Assembly (NCBI GenBank): GCA_026003175.1
Contig: BPGT01000006.1
Span: 1-64,000 of the forward strand
DNA: 64,000 bases
Direction of reading: 5' to 3'
From: Armatimonadota bacterium
GTDB taxonomy: Bacteria; Armatimonadota; HRBIN16
The notes under the pieces are model-generated. The model was not told where the DNA came from. It made no database searches and was given only the letters and a program-made list of their open reading frames with translations. Position 1 is the first letter of the stretch, and each line of letters begins with the position of its first letter. Of the stretch, positions 33,901 to 43,253 are shown piece after piece. The position numbers were made by a program, and so were the translations under genes.

Positions 33901-34839
33901 TTATTGTGTACGGACTTGCGCAATCACTATCTCTTCCTGGGTAGCACTACTCGCCTGAGACAGGTATCCCGAACCGTCCGAAGTGCGTGAGATGTGCGCA
34001 ACAATACTGGAGCGCCCCTCGATAACCACATCGTCGAAAAGCTTCCCCACCATCATCGGGTTGACACCGATTATCTCGCGATGCTGCTGGCACGCCTGCC
34101 ATAAGCCTGTTTTCCAGCTCTCCGCCTGCTCCTGTGTCCATGGTAATGGGTTAAACGAAGGCTGCGCGATCAAACGTACTTTCTGGCGTGCCAGAGCCTC
34201 TATCACGTCGGCGTGGAAGCCGTCCCAACAGATGGCGACGCCCAGCCTGCCCACGGGCGTGTCTACTACCCGTACGTCTTCCACCCTGCCTGCGCAGAGG
34301 TCCATCCCTTCCTGTTGTTCCAGAGGGATGAGATGCACCTTGCGTTGTGTCAGTATCAGCCGGCCCTTGGGGTCAAACACGTAGCAGGTGTTATACACTT
34401 CGCCGGGGCGATTTTCATCGGGTAGCGGTGCGCTGCCTGCCACCAGAGTCACACCGTGTTTACGCGCTGCCTGCGAGAACAGGCGGCGATAACGGCTTTC
34501 CAGCTTTTTGCCTAGCGCCAGCAGAATGGCCCGCGTTGGAGAAGTCTTGTACGAATCTATCGCCTGACGGATGGGGGAGGCGTAGCGTTGTGAGAGCACT
34601 GCAGCTGCTTCGTAGATGCTTCTACAACCTTTAACCGCCTCGTAGTCATCCAGAAAGAGCATTCCCAGACCAATGTCTTCGGGGAAGACGACCAGCGCAG
34701 GGATGCCAGACCGAATGCGCTTCGTGGCAGAGGTAAGTAGCCTATCAATGCGATGTTCCAACTGCTTCTCATTCTGGTAATCTTCCAGAGTGGTGCGCAT
34801 CTGTATAGCAATCAGCGCCACTTCGCCACCTGGCTTCAT
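33901..34839 (-). CDS. Nitrilase-superfamily carbon-nitrogen hydrolase
   Basis: A 312-residue amidase-fold protein with the catalytic triad Glu54 (VFPEDIG), Lys167 (TQRKVHLIP) and Cys204 (VAICWDGF). Members cleave amides or nitriles, such as carbamoyl-putrescine or omega-amides; the substrate is unclear. The start at 34839 lies behind GGAGG, though the open frame continues to 34917. Transcribed toward the sugar-kinase gene with a 40-bp gap. Confidence 0.85.
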   Translation of the reverse strand: MKPGGEVALIAIQMRTTLEDYQNEKQLEHRIDRLLTSATKRIRSGIPALVVFPEDIGLGMLFLDDYEAVKGCRSIYEAAAVLSQRYASPIRQAIDSYKTSPTRAILLALGKKLESRYRRLFSQAARKHGVTLVAGSAPLPDENRPGEVYNTCYVFDPKGRLILTQRKVHLIPLEQQEGMDLCAGRVEDVRVVDTPVGRLGVAICWDGFHADVIEALARQKVRLIAQPSFNPLPWTQEQAESWKTGLWQACQQHREIIGVNPMMVGKLFDDVVIEGRSSIVAHISRTSDGSGYLSQASSATQEEIVIAQVRTQ

Positions 34840-35073
34840 ATTGAGAACCTCCGTTGCCTCCTGTTTTTTAATTTCGTGGTAACCTGCCAGTTTCCTGCAA
34901 AACATCTGCCTGAGCAAGGGTGAGGCAGGTGAGAGGAGTGAAGCAGTTGGAATAAGGTGGGAGATGGCTTCGCCGCTTGTGCAGCTCGCATGGACACGTG
35001 CGCTTTTTCACCCGTCGCTTGACGGTAATGCTCGTTCATGCTATGCTTGAGACGAGGAAGGGAGGTTGTTACC

Positions 35074-37812
35074 GTGTTCGCACGTTGCGCTCTGATAGTG
35101 CTGGCAATCATATCCTTCACCAGCGGTTACGCACAGACGCTTTATTACATCGACTTCCGCAACCCGTATGAGGTCGCCCGATGGCAACCTACCCATGCCA
35201 TCAGTCGGCTACTGCCCACATGGGATGGGATGCAGATAGAGATTTCGGGCGAAGACCCCTATACCATCGGTCCCGCCTATAGCCTGCCTTCGGATCAGGC
35301 GCTGTATCTGCGTCTTCGGGTGAAGGCAGAGGTGGGCACGTTCTGGCAGATTTTCTATTTTCGTGACGGCACCTGGGCGACGGAGGAGCAATCCGTGCGC
35401 TTCACCGTGCCGCAGGGACAGTGGGGTGAGCCAACGCTTATTCTGCCCGTCCTGCCCGGCAACTATCGGTTTCGGATTGACCCACCTGGTCCTTCCGGCA
35501 GAGCGTGGGTGCGTTACATGAGCATCGAGGTGCGTCATATTCCTCAGGAGCCACAATGGCTGCAACCTGTTCTGCCCGATTTGCAGGGTGAGGTGCATGA
35601 GATACGCTCCGGCGATCTGGTGCTGCGGCATGGTGTGCCTGCACCCGGTAACTTTGAGGTGCTCGTAGTGGGCGAGCGCATGGCAACCGGCTTTACCCGC
35701 CCCATGATAGGCTACCAGATGGGCAACAACAGCCGGTGGGTGGACGTGCACTCCGCCATGCAGAACACGCGCCTGTGGCGTGAGGGAGGTACGCTGGTGG
35801 TGGAGTATACCTTGCGCGACCCGGACGGAGGTAACTGGTTATGGACACAACGGTTCACACCGAATACATCTTCAGGCGCGATAGATACGCAGACGCAGGT
35901 GAGCGTAGACCAGTCGCGTGAGGTGTACTTTCTGCCGATGTTCCTGCTGCTGCCCGGCATGGGCAGTTACGGCGTGTCCAAGGGACAGGGGCTGTTTGCA
36001 GGGCTGGAGTATCTGGAAAACGAACCGAGCAGCTCTGAAGCGGACGTAGTGGGCGCGGCGGCGCGCCGACAGGTACCCGATAACCTCAAAATTACCTTCC
36101 CGCTGATGGCGATACAAGCGCGCGGACGGTACGTGGGTTTGGTCTGGCAACCCGATGAGCGGTTCTGCGCGTTGTTCGATTCGCCGGACCGCTTCTTCGC
36201 CTCCGGGGCGCACGTGATGGGCATCCTCAGCCCCGGCTCCAATGGGGTGAACCGCGAGGAGGGGAAGCTGATCCCCAGTTTCCCCATCCTATTGCAGCCG
36301 AACCAACCTCTGGTGTTGAACGCTACCCTCATCGGTGGGCGAGGGGAAAGCGTGGTGCCAGCCATCCAGCAATACGTGCGCCTGCGCGGCTTGCCTCCCC
36401 TGCCGAATATCGGCGTGAACTTTGCAGGGTATGTGTCGCTGGCGGCGGGAGGATGGCTGGACTCGCGCATCCGCGAGGGCTATCTGTTCCGGCATGCTTT
36501 CTGGCCCGGCTTTGACCCCCAGCCCTCTGCAGATGCGGCGGTGCTGATGGAGTGGCTGGCAGCTTACACCTCCGACCCCAATCTGGCGCAACGTCTGCGC
36601 GAAACCGCCATTGGAGCTATTGCGCAGGTTCCTCAAAGTGCAATGAACTTCTATAACATCTCGCATAACGCCTATCCGGTGGCTGCGCTGGTGTACGGGT
36701 ATGTGGCGGACAATATGGAGACTGCCCGACAGGTCGGCTGGCAGATAGTGTCGCGCTTCGAGCCGGATGGCACGCTCATCTATCGTCCCGAACCCGGCAA
36801 GCCCGACTATGGACGCACGCACTACGCCCCCGACGCCAGCGGATACACTGCCGCCGCAGTGGTGCAGGTGCTGGAGCATGGCGCGTTCAGCGGTGACCGC
36901 CAGCTGATTGCCGAAGGACTACGCTTGCTACGGGCGATGGACAAGTTCCGTAACGGCGTGCCGCGCGGTGCGCAGACATGGGAAATCCCGTTGCATACCC
37001 CCGATATCTACGCCGCAGGTCTGCTGGTACGTGCCTACCTGATGGGCTACCTGCTCACCGGTTACCGGGACTATCTGGAACAGGCGCGATACTGGGCGTG
37101 GACGGGCGTGCCGTTCGTGTACCTGGTGAACCCGGCGAACCAGAATACTGGCACATACGCCACCATTCCCGTCTACGGCGCGACCAACTGGGTGGCGCCC
37201 GTGTGGTTTGGACTACCCGTGCAGTGGTGCGGACTGGCGTACGCCGACGCCCTTTACCGGCTGGCACGGGTAGACCCTTACGGTGGTCCCTGGCGTGCGA
37301 TAGCGGACGGCATCACCGCTACCGGAATCCAGATGACGTGGAAGCAGGACGATATCGAAAGACAGGGGCTGCTGCCGGATGTGTTTCACCTGCGCACTCA
37401 GGTGCGCGACGGACCGCCGATCAACCCGGGTACGGTGCAGACGGACGCTGTTCGGTTGTTCCACGCCACGCCCGTCTACTCGCTGCAGGCGGTGCATCCC
37501 ACCAAACTGCTTATTCACGCGCCCGGGCAGATAGACCAGGTGCTGGTGCGCACTCCTCTGCCGGGCAACCCGCGCCGTTTGCAGGTTTCCTTCCGCGTCA
37601 CCCCGTGGCTATCGCGTCGCTACTACATCCTGATTAACGGTCTAGATCGGATGCCTCGGGTGCGCGTCAACGGCACGCCGGTAACCATCACCTCGCCGCA
37701 TCAGTATCTGCCTTCGAGGAGCCTTGTACTGCAGCTGCTGGGTACCAGCCGGGTGGAACTGCTCATGGAACCTGCAGCCAACTCACCCGCGCCTGTGTCA
37801 GGTGAACGGTAG
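35074..37812 (+). CDS. Large secreted protein with possible glycan-active domain, 912 aa
   Basis: The GTG at 35074 follows GGGAGG and starts a signal peptide, MFARCALIVLAIISFTSGYA. Residues 20-150 look like a beta-sandwich carbohydrate-binding module (WDGMQIEISGEDPYTIGPAY). The middle is rich in Trp and Tyr. Residues 420-720 have helical repeats with paired aromatic and acidic residues (LLRAMDKFRNGVPRGAQTWE, WAWTGVPFVYL), as in alpha/alpha-barrel glycosidases. A C-terminal beta domain follows. A polysaccharide-degrading role is plausible but no catalytic family is identified. Confidence 0.7.
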   Translation: MFARCALIVLAIISFTSGYAQTLYYIDFRNPYEVARWQPTHAISRLLPTWDGMQIEISGEDPYTIGPAYSLPSDQALYLRLRVKAEVGTFWQIFYFRDGTWATEEQSVRFTVPQGQWGEPTLILPVLPGNYRFRIDPPGPSGRAWVRYMSIEVRHIPQEPQWLQPVLPDLQGEVHEIRSGDLVLRHGVPAPGNFEVLVVGERMATGFTRPMIGYQMGNNSRWVDVHSAMQNTRLWREGGTLVVEYTLRDPDGGNWLWTQRFTPNTSSGAIDTQTQVSVDQSREVYFLPMFLLLPGMGSYGVSKGQGLFAGLEYLENEPSSSEADVVGAAARRQVPDNLKITFPLMAIQARGRYVGLVWQPDERFCALFDSPDRFFASGAHVMGILSPGSNGVNREEGKLIPSFPILLQPNQPLVLNATLIGGRGESVVPAIQQYVRLRGLPPLPNIGVNFAGYVSLAAGGWLDSRIREGYLFRHAFWPGFDPQPSADAAVLMEWLAAYTSDPNLAQRLRETAIGAIAQVPQSAMNFYNISHNAYPVAALVYGYVADNMETARQVGWQIVSRFEPDGTLIYRPEPGKPDYGRTHYAPDASGYTAAAVVQVLEHGAFSGDRQLIAEGLRLLRAMDKFRNGVPRGAQTWEIPLHTPDIYAAGLLVRAYLMGYLLTGYRDYLEQARYWAWTGVPFVYLVNPANQNTGTYATIPVYGATNWVAPVWFGLPVQWCGLAYADALYRLARVDPYGGPWRAIADGITATGIQMTWKQDDIERQGLLPDVFHLRTQVRDGPPINPGTVQTDAVRLFHATPVYSLQAVHPTKLLIHAPGQIDQVLVRTPLPGNPRRLQVSFRVTPWLSRRYYILINGLDRMPRVRVNGTPVTITSPHQYLPSRSLVLQLLGTSRVELLMEPAANSPAPVSGER

Positions 37813-37841
37813 GGTACAGTGGCAGGAGAGGGGATTACCCG

Positions 37842-37979
37842 ATGCAGAGCGTGCTGGTATCGCCAAAGAGGGCTGGCCGCATAGCACAGTGCTACCCCCA
37901 CTTTCGCCTCAAGCAGGAGTGGTTTACCAGCGAACATTTGCCTGACCCCTGCACCGCATGGCAGCAGATGCAGGGATAA
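37842..37979 (+). CDS. Possible small protein, 45 aa
   Basis: ATG at 37842, 8 bp after GGAGAGGGG, reads MQSVLVSPKRAGRIAQCYPH then FRLKQEWFTSEHLPDPCTAW to TAA at 37977. It directly follows the large secreted protein gene. Basic, with two Cys, no membrane segment. No family recognised; the ribosome site is the main support. Confidence 0.3.
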   Translation: MQSVLVSPKRAGRIAQCYPHFRLKQEWFTSEHLPDPCTAWQQMQG

Positions 37980-38002
37980 CGTATCTGGGGATTGGAACGC
38001 CT

Positions 38003-38570
38003 CTACACCGCCGCTGACCCGGGTTGCACGGCTCGGTATAACCTAGACAGCAGCAAGCCATAACAACCCTTCACCAAGCCTTTCCACCTCCACAACGTTT
38101 CCACACTGCCCTGCTGATACCGCAACACCCGAACAGGTCAGCCAGGTTGTTGCTGACCACCGATGCCGACATGTTCCTCATCACTTCCGCGGTGCCTGGT
38201 TGGTCAACCTCTCCCCCTTCCCCTCTCCTGCGAGGAGAGGGGAGCCGCGCATCGGGCGCCTCCTTCCCTCGTAGGGAAGGGGGGCAGGGGGTTAGGTTAC
38301 CAAACTTTAACCTCTCCCCCTTCCCCTCTCCTGCGAGGAGAGGGGAGCCGCACGTCGGACGCCCCCTTCCCTCGTAGGGAAGGGGGCAGGGGGGTTAGGT
38401 TTCTCCCCAACGGGTTAAAGTGATGTCACTCACTGTTTCGACGTACCAAAGAGATACCCTGCAGATACAGAGCACTGGCCGCCCAACTGCCACCCTCCAG
38501 CGGTTTCTGCTGCTCTACCAACTCGCCCGCTCCGCACGCTACACCCCGTTCAGGTAGTCCTTGCGCTATC
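38003..38570 (-). pseudogene. RHS C-terminal fragment 2 (degraded orphan tip)
   Basis: Nucleotide-level match to the main RHS gene over the region around 41760-42050 (the CGAGC-rich VACGAGELVEQQ stretch, then LYLQGISLVRRNSE). It is broken by a short deletion, by small indels and by a repeat array inserted at 38206-38400. After the usual core end it reads WRWKGLVKGCYGLLLSRLYR to a TAG at 38003, a tip unlike the other two. No start codon or full domain remains, so it is a remnant of an orphan C-terminal cassette. Confidence 0.75.
38206..38400. repeat. Palindromic repeat array A (2 units)
   Basis: Two units of about 100 bp (38206-38308 and 38309-38400). Each has a CCCCTCTCCTGCGAGGAGAGGGG palindrome-type core and a second CCCTTCCCT/AGGGAAGGG dyad, ending GGTTAGGTTA. 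The array splits the RHS fragment exactly between GTGCCT and AACGGG, which are adjacent in the intact copy near 41870, so it is a clean insertion. Confidence 0.85.
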
Positions 38571-38576
38571 CCTACA

Positions 38577-38753
38577 CTACGCCCTTTGTGAAACCCTGCC
38601 CTGCTTGCGTTGCTGCTGTCGTTCCCGCAGCCGTTGATACCTTTCCTCCCAAAAAGCACGCCGTTCCTCTGGCGTCAAAGACTCCAGCTGCCGCAGCAGC
38701 CGCTCTGCCCCCTCTCTCTTCATGCGAACACAATCAAAGCTCTTCGTCTTCAT
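38577..38753 (-). CDS. Small charged helical protein, probable antitoxin partner of PIN gene
   Basis: A 58-residue protein, MKTKSFDCVRMKREGAERLL then RQLESLTPEERRAFWEERYQ and an Arg/Gln-rich end. The start at 38753 follows GGAGGTG and overlaps the PIN gene by 20 bp. This arrangement and the FDCVxMKxxGAE start match small genes found next to PIN-domain genes. It is probably the antitoxin, although order (toxin first) is reversed from many VapBC pairs. Confidence 0.7.
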   Translation of the reverse strand: MKTKSFDCVRMKREGAERLLRQLESLTPEERRAFWEERYQRLRERQQQRKQGRVSQRA

Positions 38754-39204
38754 ACTCAATCACCTCCAGAGGCGAGAAGATGCCCACCTGAGGATAACCC
38801 CGGCTGAGGTTTACCAGATTGTATTGCGCCATGCGCCGAAAATGCACAATATGGCGAAAGTTCCAGCTGACGATGAGAGCACACCCTGACACCGTAGCCA
38901 GTGCTACGTGCAACGCATCCATCTGAGCCGAAGCGGGAACTACCCCAGCCTGAAGATACGCTTGCTGCAGAGACTCCGCCTCTTCGGTAATAGGCACAAT
39001 CTCCATTTGCTCCAACAGACTGTCATACAGAGCCTGCACCGGATCAGGGGCGAAGACGAGTTCCTGACTCACCAGCGGGGACGTGACGAGGAGGAACCTA
39101 CCAGCCCGCACAGCGGCGAAGAAGCGCTCTGAGGGCTCCTGAAACTCTTCATCAAAGCAGCCGCCAAACACGGAGCTATCAGCGTACACCCGCACAGGGC
39201 GCAT
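38734..39204 (-). CDS. PIN-domain nuclease (VapC-like toxin)
   Basis: A 156-residue protein with the PIN-domain acids: Asp in VYADSSVFGG near the N-terminus, Glu in LVSQELVFAP, and Asp in AQMDALHVALATVSG. Such domains cleave RNA. The start at 39204 follows GAGGAGG. It overlaps a small helical gene downstream that is probably its antitoxin. The pair lies inside the RHS locus between two C-terminal fragments, so it may be a passenger or a defence module. Confidence 0.85.
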   Translation of the reverse strand: MRPVRVYADSSVFGGCFDEEFQEPSERFFAAVRAGRFLLVTSPLVSQELVFAPDPVQALYDSLLEQMEIVPITEEAESLQQAYLQAGVVPASAQMDALHVALATVSGCALIVSWNFRHIVHFRRMAQYNLVNLSRGYPQVGIFSPLEVIEYEDEEL

Positions 39205-39400
39205 TGCGTTCAGCCTCCTCGCTATGAAACTATATCACAACTGTCGCCACGTCGCAACGGCACCCATTCTCCTGCTCGCCTCAAGCCGTTCCCTGACACA
39301 CGAAGCCAGCCTTAGATGGATTGGTAATTCGCACGAGTTGGCTTCAGCTGCGATTGCCGTGCACCACTGCAGAGGATGAAACATTTCGGCACAGCTCGTA

Positions 39401-39832
39401 TTAACATAGGTCGGTCTTTGGTGAAGGACCCTGTTTGCGGTGGGAAAGGGCACTCCATGCAGAAGTGATGAGCGACATCCCCCCAACAAATGTCAGATCC
39501 ATGGATAACAGGAACCCCATCCAGTAGCCGGTCATTTTGAAGAAGGAGGGAAGGCTGCTGCCCAATGTGTCGGTCAAGGAGAAAAAGATTCCCGCCAAGA
39601 AAAAACCCATTAAGGCAATACCTGTGAAGAAGAGCAGTCCTGCTGTCACGATACCGCGACCTGCGTTTCTTTGTGCCTGTCTTTGCAGACGCATGAACAG
39701 CCTGCGTGCGAATCTCCTGACCGGCTTGCTGCGTCGCATCACGGCGTACAGAATCATCACGACGTAAAAGGTTATCACGGCCCATTGCCCCATGCGAAGA
39801 TAATCGGCGTGCTCTACGCGTACAGGTTCCAT
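39401..39832 (-). CDS. Membrane protein, candidate immunity partner of orphan tip 1
   Basis: A 143-residue protein with about four hydrophobic helices (WAVITFYVVMILYAV near 18, GIVTAGLLFFTGIALMGFFL near 62, and two after 95). The start at 39832 (MEPVRVEHADYLRMG) follows GGGAGG. It lies 90 bp behind the orphan RHS tip at 39923-40468 in the same orientation. Position and membrane nature fit an immunity protein against a membrane-active tip, but no homology supports this. Confidence 0.55.
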   Translation of the reverse strand: MEPVRVEHADYLRMGQWAVITFYVVMILYAVMRRSKPVRRFARRLFMRLQRQAQRNAGRGIVTAGLLFFTGIALMGFFLAGIFFSLTDTLGSSLPSFFKMTGYWMGFLLSMDLTFVGGMSLITSAWSALSHRKQGPSPKTDLC

Positions 39833-39922
39833 ATATGCCACCTCCCAATCTATGCAGGCAACATAAGCACAGGGTCTCCCTCCCCCCGTTTATCCTCACC
39901 GGGCGCGAAGCCCGAAGACCTC

Positions 39923-40468
39923 TCACTGCAGTGTCGGCTGCGCAGGCACCACTGGTAACCTGGGCATTCTGGCTCCTCTCATACACTCCTCGTATTGGCG
40001 TAAACAATCATTCATCATCCGCCGATAAATGGCGTGACATCCTATGCCACAGAGCGTCCCCGCACCCAGCGCTGCCAGCTCGCATATCGCACCACAGAAT
40101 GGTTTCAGGGGAGGTGGGGCTGTCGCCAGACAGAGTGATTGACAAATGCCCGGCCCCCTTGCAACTATCGCAGCACAGATGCCCACACAAAACGCCAGGA
40201 ATCCTTGTGCTAATAATCTACAGTGCTGCAGCTGTGTTTCGCAGTCCTTCGCGGGATCAGGAGGTGTTGGCACCGGTATAGGCACAGGGAATGGTATCAA
40301 CTGACATGGATTCAGGACAGCCGCCGTGTGAGGCAAGTATAAAATACCCTGTATCCAAATAGCCTCTTCATCGCCACATCTTTTGTCCTTCCACCTCCAC
40401 GGCGTCTCGGCGCTGCCCTGTTGATACCGCAACACCCCGAACAGGTCATACAGGTTGCTGCTGCTCAC
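39923..40468 (-). CDS. Orphan RHS C-terminal tip 1
   Basis: A 181-residue frame beginning SSSNLYDLFGVLRYQQGS and ending the shared part at AETPWRW, the same core end as in the main RHS gene, then diverging completely. The new part has a Pro-rich linker (PFPVPIPVPTPPDP) and a Cys-rich hydrophobic region (FLAFCVGICAAIVARGPGIC, FCGAICELAALGAGTLCGIG). The GTG start has no clear ribosome site, as expected of a displaced tip that becomes active only by recombination into the core. A membrane protein gene follows. Confidence 0.65.
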   Translation of the reverse strand: MSSSNLYDLFGVLRYQQGSAETPWRWKDKRCGDEEAIWIQGILYLPHTAAVLNPCQLIPFPVPIPVPTPPDPAKDCETQLQHCRLLAQGFLAFCVGICAAIVARGPGICQSLCLATAPPPLKPFCGAICELAALGAGTLCGIGCHAIYRRMMNDCLRQYEECMRGARMPRLPVVPAQPTLQ

Positions 40469-40523
40469 ACGCCATCTGGTCGGACGCTGGCACCTGTAGC
40501 CTGTCTCGACACGAGTGCCTTAG

Positions 40524-41288
40524 TTAAGGCAAACGTCCCGTCATATACGTGCGTAATGCTGAGCAAAGATCCCTCCTGTCCACTAACTGCCAGAATAGTG
40601 TGAAAAGAAAATCATGAAGGCCTCGCACGGCATTTCTCTGGGTCTGCGCAGGTCGGAAGATTAGTGCCATCAAGACGAGTGCAAAAGCACTTGCCGTGAG
40701 CGTCACTGCAAGCGTTTGTAGGTCAGTCACGACTATGACCTTCTCTACCAACAAATAACACATGTAGGCTATCAAGCCAAACGAAACGCAAGCAATATCA
40801 TAGGCTCTCCACAGCTTTGGTATCCAGTGTGCATCCCGCTCTTTTAGTAATAGCATGAGAGCCACTACGTCCTGCTGTGGGGTGCCAATAAGCCGTTGTA
40901 GTACTTCAGCAGTTCTCCTGCGAACCTCGCCTCCCTCAGTCGAACCGAGGTGTACAAGTACCTCTATAGCATGTACCCCAGGATTGGTAGACAGAAGGTC
41001 AACAATGTGTAGATAGGCACGAACACTGCGAGCGTTGCGGGGTAGCCCTGGGAGGGTTTTCATCTCGCTCCGTAGATAGCGACGCGAGACCTCAGCTATT
41101 CGCTCGCTAGGTACCTCCCTTAACCTTCCTGCACAGGCGCGCACTACGTCAGGATCGCGGTGGAACAGCCCCTTCAGCAACAGCGATACATCAGCCTCAC
41201 CCTGAAAGGACTGTCTGTTCCCTCCCATCGTCCTTAAGCTCTCGAAGAACTGTCTCTCTCGCTGCTTTTGACGCCACCACAGAAACAT
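40524..41288 (-). CDS. Helical-repeat membrane protein, candidate immunity partner of main RHS tip
   Basis: A 254-residue protein. The first 145 residues form HEAT-like helical pairs (VRACAGRLREVPSERIAEVS, AIEVLVHLGSTEGGEVRRRT). Then come two membrane helices (about 165-180 and 190-210, with ACVSFGLIAYMCYLLVEKVI and LTASAFALVLMALIF). The start at 41288 follows GGAGG, 23 bp behind the RHS stop, so it is co-transcribed with RHS. It could protect the cell from the hydrophobic RHS tip; this is inferred from position only. Confidence 0.6.
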   Translation of the reverse strand: MFLWWRQKQRERQFFESLRTMGGNRQSFQGEADVSLLLKGLFHRDPDVVRACAGRLREVPSERIAEVSRRYLRSEMKTLPGLPRNARSVRAYLHIVDLLSTNPGVHAIEVLVHLGSTEGGEVRRRTAEVLQRLIGTPQQDVVALMLLLKERDAHWIPKLWRAYDIACVSFGLIAYMCYLLVEKVIVVTDLQTLAVTLTASAFALVLMALIFRPAQTQRNAVRGLHDFLFTLFWQLVDRRDLCSALRTYMTGRLP

Positions 41289-41311
41289 AGCGTCTTCCTC
41301 CGTCTACGGTA

Positions 41312-43099
41312 TCAGCGATACCCTATTACTAAAGAGCCGCCGTATCCCCGCAGGCGACAGTATAGGTAACCGCCTAACGACCCAACTATACCGCAGATAG
41401 CCGCCGCCCAAGGTCCCCAGTGCCCGCAAAGACATGCTAAGCATCCTCCCAAGGTGAGGTTGCAGTTAGAGGTGAGGACGTCACAAAGAACGCACTCTAC
41501 GAACCGCGTCCACTGAAGACCCCTGTTTGAGCAGTTAATCCAGCCTAGCGCTAACGCGCCAGCAAGCATTGAGCACACCCACCAGCAGGGACCACGCCAT
41601 ATTGGGTCATGAAACGGGTAGTGGCTCGGTGGTGGTATTATACGCCCGCGGTGAGGATTGTTACAGTGCGGTGCGGAGGACGCACTGGCTGAAGCCACTA
41701 TCCAGCAAGCGCTTGTAGGAACGACCTGCATACCGTCTTCTATGGAAATGTGCCTCCATCTCCACGGCGTCTCGGCACTGCCCTGCTGATACCGCAACAC
41801 CCCAAACACATCAACCAGGTTGTTGCTGATGACGCTGGCAGAACCATTCGTGATCACCCCCGCCGTGCCTAACGGGTCAAAGTGATGCCATTCACTGTTT
41901 CGACGCACCAGCGAAATGCCCTGCAGATACAGAGCACTCGTCGTCCAACTGCCACCCTCCAGCGGCTTCTGCTGCTCCACCAGCTCGCCCGCTCCGCACG
42001 CCACGCCACACGGATACCGCGTCCACACCCCGTTGATGTAATCCTTCCGCCAACGCCTGCCTCCGTCAAATCCGTAGCCATACTCATACGCTAACTGCAC
42101 GTTGCCACCGCCGTAATCCCGGCGAATGCGGATGAGCCTCCCCTCCTCGTCATACTCCAACAACCGCGTGTAACCCGGTCCCGGAAAACTCGCCAACGTG
42201 CCGTCCGCGTTCCACACATACGTCTCGGTCGTGTTGGTGGCTGCATCCACTACCTGAACCAGCCTGCCTACGCCGTCATACGTATACGTGCCACGATGCG
42301 TCTCTACACCGTTCTCCACACGACGCGCAAACGTGCGGTTGCCGGAAGCGTCATACTGATACTCCCCCAGATACGGACGGTTCACCGTCCGCTCCTCGCG
42401 CAGCAACCTGCCTGCTCCGTCATACTGATACGTCGTCACCGCGTTGGACGGGGTTTCGTTCATGCGCGTCACCCTGCCCGCACTGTCATACGTCACCGCG
42501 TAGCCAATGATCAGCGCACTCGTGGAGTGCACCCGATGCTGCACGCTCGTCACCCTGCCCGCGCTGTCGTAAGCGTAGTCCACCCGCGTGTTGTTGGAAT
42601 ATACCTCACGGGTGACCGCACTGTTGGCGTTGTACGTATACTGCACCCAACTCGTGGGGTCCGACACCCGAACCAGCCTGCCTGCGCCGTCGTAACTGTA
42701 GGTTATCTGCCTGCCCGTCACGTCCGTCTGGCGGGTGAGCCTGCCTGCCCCGTCATATGTGAACTGCGTCTGCCTGCCCATCGGGTCGGTCAATGCCGTC
42801 ACCTCGCTACTGCGCTGTAGACGGGATAAGCGGGTTGCCAGGGCTGTGGCGAGCCCGGAGCAGGTTGCAGGGGTGGTGCACCCGATTGCAGGTAGGAGAG
42901 GACGAGGTTCCATAGCCCGTTTGCCCAGGCGAGCCGTTTGCTGGAAGAGGAGTTGTTGTCAGTGGAAAGGGAAGAAACTGTCTCTTTTACCCCCCCCCCT
43001 CATGTCGGAGGAGGCGAAGAGCGGAGCGGCTACCTGCACGGTGAGGCTCAGGATGCACACGGTAGCCAGTGTGCGCAGATACGGAAAGCGTCGTAACAT
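41312..43099 (-). pseudogene. RHS-repeat protein gene, 5' end interrupted
   Basis: ATG at 43099 starts a signal peptide (MLRRFPYLRTLATVCILSLT). The frame meets TGA at 42959 right after a run of ten G, then stays open in the same frame to 41312. From 42810 it contains about ten YD repeats (FTYDGAGRLTRQTDVTGRQI and relatives), the RHS core end (DVFGVLRYQQGS), and a new tip of about 150 residues. The tip is Cys-rich and hydrophobic (LGGCLACLCGHWGPWAAAIC, GIVGSLGGYLYC). The usual N-terminal RHS region seems deleted. It may be an off-phase or decayed gene. Confidence 0.75.
42990..42999. repeat. G10/C10 homopolymer tract in RHS gene
   Basis: Ten C on the plus strand (ten G in the gene) lie about 35 codons after the RHS start. 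Loss of one G would move reading to a frame that continues VKETVSSLSTDNNSSSSKRL and stays open for about 60 codons. Such tracts slip readily and can act as on/off switches in surface-protein genes. Confidence 0.7.
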
Positions 43100-43253
43100 T
43101 TTGGTAAGCACCCTCTTTTGTGTTGTGATGAAAAGCCCTCTTGAGATTTTCGCCACACTGCGGGAGATGTGCTACTGGCTACAGTATAGCACCTCCCTAC
43201 ATGGTTGTCAAGCATTTTGGCGGGGGTGGGGGAAAATTTTTTCGGAAGATTCC

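Noticed and set aside
42959-42961. Selenocysteine at the in-frame TGA of the RHS gene
   Set aside because: There is no recognisable SECIS-like hairpin directly after the codon, and RHS proteins are not known selenoproteins. A nonsense mutation or frame effect of the G10 tract is simpler.
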